Below, piece by piece: positions 23,101 to 33,501 of a stretch of DNA of 64,000 nt. The stretch comes from Neurospora intermedia (taxonomy: Eukaryota; Ascomycota; Sordariomycetes; Sordariales; Sordariaceae). Position 1 is the first letter of the stretch. The number at the start of each line of letters is the position of its first letter. Below the pieces are notes generated by a model, which did no database searches, was not told the DNA's origin, and saw only the letters and a list, made by a program, of their open reading frames with translations. Position numbers and translations under genes: made by a program. The stretch lies in contig BTPP01000011.1 of the NCBI GenBank assembly GCA_037102815.1, forward strand, positions 682,001 through 746,000, in the 5' to 3' direction.

Positions 23101-25997
23101 ACCGTAGCAAGCGGCAAGGAGGTTGTCCTCGCCCATGTAGGCCGTCATGAACAGACCACGACCGACAAAGGTGAGAAGCAGGATATCCATGATAGCGGGC
23201 ATGCAGAAGATGGAGAGAGCGCCAAAGTCAGCGAGCTTCTCGCGGAAGTAGCTGAGCTTCATACGGTCTCTAAAGCCACGGCGAGCAGGATCCTCGTACT
23301 CATCACCGGGTTCTCTCTGAGAAGGTTTGGGCTTGGAATACACAGTCATATGGCCATTGCGGTCGCCGTCATCCGCAGGAGTAGGGGGCGGGTTCTTGCG
23401 AAGGTAAGCGGTATACTGGTCGTAGATGATCTTGCCAAGGGCACGCGGGTGCATACCGAAGAAAGCTTCGCACTGAGAACCAAGTACCCACAGTTCAGCG
23501 AAGACAGCTGCTTGATCGGCCTGCGAGAAGAGGGGGCAGTGGTCGGTGGCCTCGAGGTAGACATCCTCCAGAGCAAGCTTGCGAACAGTGGTGAAGAACA
23601 TGAGAGCAATCAGATCCGTGTTTACATCGACAAACTTGTTGTCATGGTACTGGTCCATAGGATCCAGAGCATATGTGAGGGGGTTTCTGATGGCGTTGAG
23701 CGCGTCGACATTGCCAGAGTAGAGGGATTCACGGACACGCTGCTCGATTTTCTCTGCAACAGCGACGAGGCCGTCAGCAGACGGAAGGGCAGTGGCACCC
23801 TGGCGGGCGAACTCGGCAAGTCTCCGCTCGAGGAGGTCCCGCATGGAGACCTTGCCCTCGAGGTAGAGGCGGCAGTGAGCGTCGTTCCAGGCAATAGTAG
23901 AGGACTCGTCCAGGAGAACAGCTCGGCAATAGGCCTCCATGACGATGCGAAATGGATGCGTCAGGCGGCTGACTTGCAGCTGCTGCAAGAAGAAGAGAAC
24001 CTCAGACGGCGAGCACATGTTGATGGCAGTCTGGATGCTAGTAGGGAGAGGCAAATCGGAGCCCATGTTGTTCTCCAAGCGAAGTTCCTCCTCATACCTT
24101 TCCACGCGGGAAACACCACTGTGAGCCATCCAGACATGGAGAATGGTCGCGACATCACTGGGATTGCTCCGCGAAATGAAGATGTCAACGTCACCATCCT
24201 CGGAACGAGGAACAGAGATACCCCAGAAGTGAGCCTCGCCATCAGGAACCTTGAAGCCGGTATCAAGACCCTTGTAAACACAAACCTTGCCCTCGACAAG
24301 GCCCTCAACAAGGGGAGCAAACAGGTGAGGATGGGCGGTTTCCAGCTGAAAGTTGCGATAGGCCATGACAAGCTTATCGACCTCGGCAGGCCGCAGTCTT
24401 TGCAGCATGTTCAAATCGCGCAGATGGGTCTGCGTCGCCAGGATGGCCTCATACTGCATGTCGGTAGCCGACGCAGTGAGTGGGATGCATCCCAAGGCTG
24501 AGAGCGCCTCACCCCTGTGGTCGCACTCCCAGAATTCGTCCCTTGCAGGCGCCACCTCGCGGTAGGGAGGCGGGAAAGAGAGCTCTGGTTCGTCCGACCA
24601 CCACTCCTGCTTTTCGGTGGTTTGCGCAACGGGCTGCAACAGCTTCTTGACGCCAGGGACGATGGACGCGATTCTATCAACGTCCAGTCGTGAAGTCTGG
24701 TCAAGTAGCTCATTGTCATCGCCCACATAGACCTTTTTCTTTTCCTGCAACCATGCAGTTTGGAGCTGTTGTAACCGTCAGTTTTGTTGTCTTTCTTTTC
24801 GCAACAGATCAATTGGGTTCATCGGGAAGACTCACTTCAGAAGTCTCTGGCTTTCGCAGATACTCAAAGCCGCTCACAGGAGACTGGGTCATCTTCAGAC
24901 CACTCGCCACATGTCTCGGGCCATGCTGATAAATAGCCTCGAAATGACTTGCGACCTTCTCACCTCTGCACACAACCGCCACAGAAGGCTGCTGTTCCCA
25001 GAGATCGTGAAAGGCCACAAAAAAGTGCGGGCGCTCCAGTCGCTCCTTGGCACACTTGTTCATGAGCTCCCTCAACTTCTCCGAGCGGAAGTAATCCCGC
25101 CTCTCGCCATTGGGCAGGATACAGGCATTCTCAACGATGATGCCCACCAGGCTTGAAAAGTCAACACTGTTTACAAACTCAGACGCCTCCTCCTCCCCCT
25201 CCTCATCATCAAGGCCAAGGTTAAGGACAATCGGCACCGCCCGCTGGTGTAGTCGCGCAAAGAGACGCGCTGCCGTCTCCTCGTCTTCCTTGGCGAGGTC
25301 CGTTACCTTCAAGACAACCCCGGACACGTCATCGCTCAAGATGAAGTCGGAGATATGCGTCTCCCACGCCGCAACATCGGCAGGGGACACGTCCTTGGCG
25401 TCAACCAGGCCGAGACAAGTGATGTCTTGGGTTGGGGTAGCTTGCAGCGGTTGGAAAGGGGTGGGGTCCGTGCACGACGGCAAGGGACTGATGTAAACAG
25501 TGCCCCCTACCATTGGCTGGGGGGCGACGGCGCCTGATGATACACCGCCATCCAAGAACTGGAAAGCCTTGGTTGAGGACGGGATCTTGAACTCGGGCCG
25601 CGATGGTGGTGAGCCAGCTTGCTTCCTTCCTGGAGGTGATTTGCGTTTCCGCCTATGGTGGATGTTAATATCATGGGCAATATCATGAATAGCGAGGACA
25701 GTATGGGTGATAATTAGAAGACGGGAGGGCAAGTCTTGGGTCAACTCACTTGGTGTAACTGTCTGATATTGACTGACACAGACGATGGTATATGGTTAGG
25801 ATCACTGATAGTAGGACGGGAAGAGCCAACCCTGCGATTCCCACTATCACGGTACCCCACTGCCATGAGGTCTGTAGCCTCTCCTGTGAAGACAGGATCT
25901 TGTTGCAGTAGACCAGACGGTCGGTGTCGTTATTGCCATGACATATCTGCAGGACTGGGTCCCCGGCGCCCCCCGGGGGTGAGAAAATGGAAGCCAT
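17116..25997 (-). CDS. gtb3: Gtb3: giant membrane GT4 glycosyltransferase, predicted galactosaminogalactan synthase
   Basis: Three exons, 25997-25750, 25652-24836 and 24765-17116, join in frame (donors GTGAGT, acceptors CATAG and AACAG) to 2904 residues. An anchor helix lies near residues 48-72, then an uncharacterised region to about 865. A block of about 12 transmembrane helices spans roughly 870-1385 and another helix pair lies near 1740-1800. The C-terminal GT-B/GT4 domain begins near 2215 (VIFNDIGCWPESPGGVS) and carries the EX7E motif (SEGLPLAVGE, about 2640). A Ser/Arg-rich tail follows. In Aspergillus the homologous cluster gene is assigned to polymerise UDP-Gal/UDP-GalNAc into alpha-1,4-linked GAG at the plasma membrane. 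The GT4 part resembles bacterial PelF and the helix block is placed like PelG (inference). Assignment rests on architecture plus the four other cluster genes. Confidence 0.88.
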
Positions 25998-28900
25998 TGC
26001 CAGTCAATGGCGATGCCGCCCAGTGACAGCAGCCAGCAAGGAACGGGCTATGTGAAACTGATCAAAGACGTAGTAGGTAGGGTGCAAAGGACTGACCCAG
26101 GTTGAAAGCCTAGGCAAAGAACATGTGTGGATGATGTCGAAACAGCGCCGTCCCCGCTGATAGAATCGATCGATTAGGATTAACGATTATAGGATGGCGC
26201 TTCTGTTGCGGTGGACGGTGATGATGTGTACAGTAGAAAAAGCTCAAGAGTGATCATCGCCACATGAACATACTATTGAAACGAGAGACGTGCTGAAAGA
26301 GAGGAGACGGGCCAAGAATAAGGTATCCAGAGGGGAAGGTAGGAAGAAGGTCCCGTCTGCAAGTGATGCTTTGGTGTGAAGCACTGGAAGAGAGATGTTC
26401 GAGACGGTTGTAACACTGGACAAAAATTGTCTTCACAGCCTCACTCACAACGTGAAGTCGACCAGAACCGGGGCGTCCCGGTCGGTCTCGAGTTCAAGCG
26501 GCACCGGGCGGGCGGCGGCCACCATGTCGCCATGCCCGACCCACACCTAACAGAGGGGAGGGGGGAAGTCACTCCCAAAGGGTCTGGTGAAATGTAAGGG
26601 TGCGAAACGAAGTCGACGACGAAGCATGGTACCGTATCACCGATTGGTACGAAACAAAGCTCGTACGCGATCATACCTACCTACCCATGGGGGTGAGCCA
26701 TCCCGCTGATCCAACCGGTGCTTAGCTGGACCCCAGTGCCAGCAAAGAATAATCGAGTGCTTGAAAGAATTTCAGAGAAAAGGCGAGCTATCATGCACAC
26801 CTGCGGTTGCAAGGGATGGCCATTGGAGCCGATCTTGGACACCCCGGGCGTATCACAAGCTTTTTTCCAACCCATTTCGATCTAGGAATTGCCGTAATAT
26901 TCCCAATTGGTATCGCGTACTGCGTAAGCGCTGGCCATTGGTTTTTTTTTTTTTTTTTTTGGTTTTGTTTTTTTTCGCTCGCGAAGAGGGACGACTAGTT
27001 CCCAATTCGTATCTCATTCGTTGTCTGCCAGAAAAAAAACGTCGTCCACTTTGCGGATCGCACCATATGCACCTGAGCGCCTCTTAGCGAATTCTTGGCT
27101 TCAGCACGCCTGGGGAGAGAGAGGTCTGTTACTCTGGGGCCCTTGTCTAGTCGCCATGGTGTCTGTCTGTCTCTCTTCTTGGCCCGGTTCCTTTTACCTA
27201 TTTCAGGTCGTTCCCCATCCACCCAGCGGCTCGTGCGTGTCTCGAAATCTATGATTCTGTCAGTGCGCCCTGTCTGTCGTGGTACTGGAGGCGCGGGTGT
27301 AATTTGACGTCCTGTCCCAAAGAGGAGAGAAATTTGGCAACATCAAGGGTCGCAGCGAGAGAAACAATGGTTCCTAGATCGGAGGTGCCTCCAAGCTTCT
27401 CCCACTGCTGCTGGCAGTCTCTCTGCCTCTGATGTAGTGTAGTGGACACTACAACTACACTAAGTGCCGCCTCCCGAGGCCCTTGTAGTGGCAGGGGGGG
27501 CCATGTTCTCGACTCCACGATTCCACGAATCCAAGAATAGGCGAATCTTGCCGTAGTGTAATTTTTGTGATGCGCTTGGTTGGTCAGGAAGAGCCAAAAC
27601 GAGCGAACGAGCCGCATGTCGTAGCGGTACACGTGTACAAGGTTGTCCGGCCGCTGGGGGGCCGTGTAGTGTGGTGTATCGTCGTACCGAACAAGGTAAA
27701 ATACGGACGGGTGTTTTTCCACCCGTTTCCGAAACTTTGCAAGGGGGCTTTTCCAGAACGCATCGCCATATGCCTCCAGTCGGCTAGCCGCTTGTGTCAG
27801 CGCTTTGGTTTTCAATTCTTGGGTCCAAACAGTGTTGGAAAATCGAGTGTCCTGATGAATAGTGCACTACAAAGATCCAATAGTTCACTAGACTTGACTA
27901 CCGATATCCAAGCGTCAGTGATTTGTATGGACACCAAATTTCAACAGGGCCACACACTATTGCCTAGGATGATCTGATCGCAGCGTGAGTCGGAGAAAAA
28001 AGCCACGACCAGACAGGCCCAGAATGCTACACACAAAAGTTCTTAGCATCATCATGATATGTACATCCATAGCTGGGTACCTCGGTACAAAGGGCCATGC
28101 GGCAACCCTTCATATTTGCTTGAACATCAACGTGGGTGGCTGGCCAGGGTCCGAATGAAGGAGGAATGACACCTGGGGTACATAGCCCTGAAGAGGTATC
28201 TTTGTAGTGTAGTAGGTATGTGGTTGAAACATGAAAGCCATCCCACACGGGGAAAAAAAAAGTTTCACATAGTGTATACGAGAAATCAAAACAAGAATCA
28301 CAAGGAAAACTCCACAAACAAAAAAGGAACTCACTGATGCCCGGCCAATTCGTGCCTCTCTCCCGTCATCGCATTCATACAGTGCCGTCAAAAAAGTCGC
28401 CAAGCCGTGTGTGCCCTAGGGCCAACAAGGGGACCTAAGACAACATCGTCCGAGCCGTGATCCCGGTAAACGATCCCCCGCCGCCTCCGCCGCCAGAGGA
28501 AAAGGACGCCAAGGACAACCATTCGACAGTCAGGACAATTACATGCGCAGTACACAGTGGGGGACCGAGTGCCGATGCCTGTCATTGGTTGGCCCAACAA
28601 CGACCTTGCTCGCTCGCGACGCGGACTTCACTCAGTCAAGGTAGTGACAGTACCTTACGGCATGTGGGTGGTGGTGAGATGAGAGATGCAACTTCCGATG
28701 CTGGCTGGCTTGCTTGTTGCTTTTTTGTCACCTTGACTACTGTACGTAGTGTCTCCCTTGTTGATGCATGCTCTGCCACTGTACACTACATACAGCAACC
28801 CCATTTCCATATTTAAAATCCTAGTCAGATCCAATCCTATTACACGGTAGCAACACGCCGGCACCGCAGTCGATGTCGATCACCACGAAAATGGGCTTGC

Positions 28901-30311
28901 GAACATCACTACCAGGAAGAACCCGATTTCACGTGAATAGGGCATTATGTGTTCTTCCTATCTTCCTGCTGTTTCGGATTTCGTGTTTAAATCCTGGTCA
29001 GGCGGGCTTCGGGAAGTGTGTCGAACATAAAAATAAGGTGCTCTTTGAGACCCAATGTCTTGAAATCTGTGATAGTGGCTACAACACCAAGCTATGATTT
29101 GGCAACATTCTCGTCCTGCGGTTGCCGCGGTGAGGCTAGAGAGCCAAGTAAGAAGCATGGAAAGCCACAAGACCAAGGGAGAGCCTCATTTTGTTTTCTA
29201 GAGGGTTGAAAGGTGGAAACTCCTTGTTGGTCTCGATTCGAGGCTGATCATGCTAGTGCCTGGTATCAGACTAGGGAGGTCGGGGTTCCCGTTGCTTGCT
29301 GCAGATTAAGGAACCGCAAAAAATGTTCGACAACATAGTAAGCTTATACTGTGCCTGTGCCTGTCTGAGGTTTACCCCGTATGACATGAGCCTCCCGAGT
29401 GCCCGCCCCCATGCTCCATCAAATTCTATTAGCGTCCGGGCTCATCTGTCCAACTCATTTATCGGCTGAATTGCTCGTAGTGGCAGCCTGTAGGGTATGG
29501 TAGCACCTTGGATATGCACAACGTAGGCGTGAGAGTCGGACGTGGGACCGGATACGGCTGGTGACAATAGTCGCGTTACAACGAATTTGATGCCATCCAC
29601 TCCTAAGATTTCCTCACTTGCATAGCGCCACCAGCAATGGTCTAGGTGATGTCAGTCAGTGCGGATTGGACGCCCTGAAGCTTGAATCAGAGCATGGCAA
29701 CTTCATGGTAGCTGGATGGAGCAAAGGCAAGCCGAGACTCCTGTGGGGAAAAAGCTTGCGGAACTGGTTGTCTAGAGGTATGCCTTCAGCTGGGATCCGG
29801 CGGAGTCCAGGGGACTCTAGGGGTCAGAGACTTGCTTCAGCTGGGCCAAACGATCTCTGATGCATGGCATGTCGAGCATCTGGTCCTGGTCAAGCTAGGA
29901 TTGATTCGGTCTCGCGGGACGGAAATTGGATCGGATTCATGACGAGAGCATGACAGGCATGGAGGAACATGGAGCCACGATATGCCAGCAAAGGCGCGCT
30001 GGCATAATCTCAGCTTGATACTCGCCGCCCTCCCGCCGGCTTCCGGGATGTAACCGTATCGGTTGGCAGGTCGGGCCTTCTAGCACTGGTTGTTTGTTTG
30101 GGGTGGTGTTGATGGAGAAGGTTTGCTGCCCGGGAAGAGTGTTGCCATCTGGGTTCCTTTTTTTGTGCTGTCACCAAACCAGGCTCTTTCTCATAAAAGC
30201 CCTCGACGCAGCTCCTCCAGAAAAGGCCAGTGATCAACCCCATCCTTGCCTCACACTCGCTCACCATACCTACACTGCGAGTCTTCCCACAAGCTCTTTT
30301 TCATACTCATC
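25998..30311. promoter_or_regulatory. Divergent intergenic region between gtb3 and uge3
   Basis: 4.3 kb separates the divergent start codons of two genes of the same pathway, an unusually large promoter space suggesting complex regulation. A 19-base T run lies at 26942-26960. The longest open frame (27249-27815, minus, 188 codons) shows no domain or recognisable start and is not called. I see no RNA gene or transposon signature. Confidence 0.5.
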
Positions 30312-31747
30312 ATGTCGAGCACTTCGAGTTCACGCGTTGATCTCAGAGATCATGTCCAGGATCAGGACCTCTCTGAAGAGTATCTGTCTTCGTCATCCCG
30401 CGACTATTCCGCCGGCAGCTCCCCACTTACCACTCCTGCTCTGTCTGATGAAGAATTCGACTTTGATGTTCCGTCTGAAGATGCTCTCCTCGCACCAACA
30501 CAGGCGCCGGCTGATGGTTCGGAGAAGTACATTATGGTGATTGGTGGTCTTGGGTATATCGGCTCCCACACAACACTTGAGTTGCTTCGTGAGGGACACA
30601 ATGGTGAGTGCTGACGATGACCCCTTGTGAAAGCAAGTATACTAATCATGAGTACGCAGTTATCGTGGTGGACAACCTGAGCAACAGCTACAAGACGGTT
30701 CTGAAGAACGTCCGGATGCTGGCGGCCCATCACTGCAAGGTCAACAACGTTCCCATGCCCCGTCTTCGCTTCTTCCGTATCGATTACCGTAGCAAGGCCA
30801 TGCATGTGCTGCTGGAGAGATACAGCAAGTTGGTGATGACGGTGGACGCTACGTCAGGCAAGCAGGTGGTGTCGTACCAGTCCCGGATTGCGGGGGTGAT
30901 CCACTTCGCGGCATACAAGTCGGTGGTCGAAAGCATCCAGCAGCCCCTGCGCTACTATCGCAACAACGTGTGTGGACTAGTCAACCTGCTACAGGAGCTG
31001 GAGCGTTTCAACATCCGCAACTTTATTTTTAGCAGCTCGGCCACCGTGTACGGCTCCAAGGCCAACGCCGGCCTGCCACTGAAGGAGGAGGACCTCATCC
31101 ACCACCAGGTCAAGACTCAGAACGAGGCCGGAGAGACGACCATTGTTGAGCCAACCATTGAGGGTCTGTCGTGCCCGTATGCGCGCACCAAGTACTTTGG
31201 AGAAGCCATCTTGGCGGATGTGGCCGAGGCGGACCCTGATTGGCGAATTGTTGCGCTCCGTTACTTCAACCCCGTTGGATGTGACCCTTCTGGTGTGTTG
31301 GGCGAGAGCCCGCGCGGGGAGCCGACCAACCTCTTCCCCGTGCTGACGCAAGTCCTCAAGGGCGACCGCTCGGAACTCAATGTATTCGGATCTGACTGGC
31401 CGACTCGTGACGGTACCGCAATCCGTGACTTTATTCACGTTCTCGACGTTGCCCGTGGGCACATTGCGGCGCTCAATTGGAACTCGAAGAAGGGCAACGG
31501 ATTCTCCACCTTCAATCTCGGCAGCGGTACGGGCACGACGGTTCTCGAGGCGGTTCGCAGCTTGGAGCAGGCGGCTGGCCGTGAGATTCCCCTCGCTCTC
31601 GTTGACAGGAGGCCTGGCGATGTCGGCATGTGTGTCGCGTCGACGGAGCGCGCGGCTAAGGAGCTCGGGTGGTCGACTCGCGAGAGCATCACCAAGTGCG
31701 CTGCTGACCTATGGAACTATGTGTCCAAGGTAGCGTTGAGGTCGTGA
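30312..31747 (+). CDS. uge3: Uge3: UDP-glucose/UDP-N-acetylglucosamine 4-epimerase
   Basis: Two exons, 30312-30603 and 30660-31747, give 459 residues. The 56-nt intron has donor GTGAGT, branch ACTAATC and acceptor ACGCAG. About 70 Ser/Asp-rich residues precede the catalytic domain. The Rossmann motif GGLGYIGSH (near residue 80) binds NAD. The SDR catalytic set is SSSATVYGS and YARTK (the Tyr near residue 270). It interconverts UDP-Glc/UDP-Gal and, for the Uge3 type, UDP-GlcNAc/UDP-GalNAc in the cytosol, supplying both sugar donors for galactosaminogalactan. The choice of Uge3 over the housekeeping Leloir epimerase rests on the cluster context and the N-terminal extension. It is divergently transcribed from gtb3. 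Confidence 0.93.
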
Positions 31748-32943
31748 CATGACGCCATGACGTTGACCCCTCGTCCCGCTCTCTCCTCCTTTCTCTTGTG
31801 TGTTTGATTGATGATATCCCGAGCGCAACGGCAAAGTGAATCGTTGGCGTGTTTCTTACTCTTTTTGTTTTTCTCGGCTGTTTGGGTCTGGCTTTTTGGA
31901 TGGGAAAAGATCCGGTTGGCACGTTTGCTGTGCTGATGATTTTGATTTTTTTTTTTGGATTTTCTTTTTGATTTTGTTTGTTGGTTGGTGTTCTTCGCTT
32001 AGTTCCGGGGTACCAATTTGGGTACATTGAACAAAAGGGTCGCTGGTCTTTACGCAAAACTTTTTACATTCGGTTCTTTTGGTTCTTTGGTTAATTTTTT
32101 TTTTTTTTTTTTGGCCCTCCAAGCTGTACGTGTAGACTGTAGATACTCAGAGTGATGATGATAGTTGACGACGGATTGACGTCAGAAGCAATTCAAGTCG
32201 ATCGAAAATCAATTGTCCCAAAGTATGACGATCATTAACATTTGGCGGTGGTGAAGAGCGCGTTCAGCTGTTAATGGGTTTTTGCCCCTCATTCCGTGAC
32301 CTTCAGTCTTAACATTATTGGGTGACAGGTATAAGAAGTAGTGTTAGGGATACTACATAAGACTGTACTGGAACAACGATGTGGGGTACCCCGCGCAGAC
32401 ATCGTGGGTATAAGTCAGCCATGTGTACCTTGATGGCCACACAAATGTCAATCGGAGCTAGGTACCTAGTCTTAGACACTTGCTGACTTGCACAGGGACC
32501 TGAATCCTTCAAGCCATCCGTTCGTTCACTCCGCTGACGGGTGATGGCGACGATAAATACATCCTGTACTACGGAAGCATGTCATCTTCAGTTTCCATAC
32601 GCTCCTTGCTGATACTGGGCTTACTGCAGCTATCCGATGACAAGACATCGCAAGCCATAGGTCTGTTTTAGGATGATGAAGATGGCTTTTTGAATTTCTT
32701 TATTTTGCTGCATTAAAGCATCTCTCAATCTGTGTCCAAACCGAACTCCAACTTTCTTTCCATTTTACGGCATTTCGGTGTGATTTTGGAGAACAAACAT
32801 TCATGATGCCGTGCCCAAATAATTAATAAAGAAGCCCCCTGTGGTACAAAACCAAGTACATAATCCCATCAACCCAGACGCTGCATTATCTCATATCGAC
32901 ATTCCGTCACTTGGTCAAAAACTGAGTTACATCGCACTCAAAA
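31748..32943. other. Convergent 3' region downstream of uge3
   Basis: 1.2 kb between two convergent gene ends. T-rich tracts (about 31946-31957 and 32095-32112) follow the epimerase gene and may mark its 3' UTR. No coding sequence is supported. Confidence 0.45.
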
Positions 32944-33501
32944 TCAGCACGCCTAACCCATCATGGTTAGTTTGGTTTCATTTGCGATCCAATATCGGGC
33001 CAGACCCCAGGATGATTGTCATGAGGCTCAAGCATTACTAACCTTTTGAGACGGCTTCGGACATCCTCTCTCGGACTCCAAGTAGGAAGCAACTGTTGCG
33101 GCGGCCTTGCATTCGCACATCTGGTCCAGTAATGAGTCAGTACGTAGGTAGGTAGGTAATCAACACTCCGCTCTGGGCAAGTACAGGTAGTATCGTCAGG
33201 TAATCAAAGTTGGGGAAGCACTCACGGCCTTCTTGTTCAGGAAAGGCGGGCAATTCGGTGGCAAGCTCTTGCACTGCTTGCGGAAGTCGGGCCGCACTCC
33301 GTGGGCGTGCTTGTGCTTTTGCTTGCCCTTGCTGTTGGCCCTGGAGTTGCTCTTGCCTGCCCGAACCTCGAGAGGAAGGATCTCGGCCGCTCCGGGTGCA
33401 AGACCAGAGCCCAAGTTGGAGGAAAGAGCGTCCATGGGCACCAAGAGGGCGGTGGACTGCAGGGCAAAGGCAGCAAGAACAATGGACAAGGAGAACTTCA
33501 T
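32944..33501 (-). CDS. Small secreted cysteine-containing protein within the GAG cluster
   Basis: The preferred model has three exons, 33501-33226, 33120-33043 and 32952-32944, giving 120 residues. Introns use GTGAGT...GACCAG and GTTAGT...CTAAC...GTTAG. If the last intron is not spliced, the frame reads four residues past exon 2 and stops at 33028. A signal peptide is clear (MKFSLSIVLAAFALQSTA). The mature protein has a central Lys/His/Arg-rich stretch (GKQKHKHAHG), which may be a processing site or polysaccharide-binding patch, then a C-terminal domain with Cys in the pattern CxxxxxxC...CxC...C...C. The final exon supplies the sixth cysteine, allowing three disulfides. I know no function. 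Its location between uge3 and sph3 suggests a role in exopolysaccharide or wall biology (inference). Confidence 0.75.

Noticed and set aside
22831-24501. 556-codon open frame on the plus strand opposite gtb3
   Set aside because: It is the antisense shadow of the well-supported gtb3 coding sequence, with no domain and typical mirror composition. The same applies to 17005-17877, 19597-20553 and 21481-22188.
27249-27815. 188-codon minus-strand frame between gtb3 and uge3
   Set aside because: No recognisable domain, signal or splice support. A lineage-specific gene cannot be excluded, but nothing in the sequence supports it.
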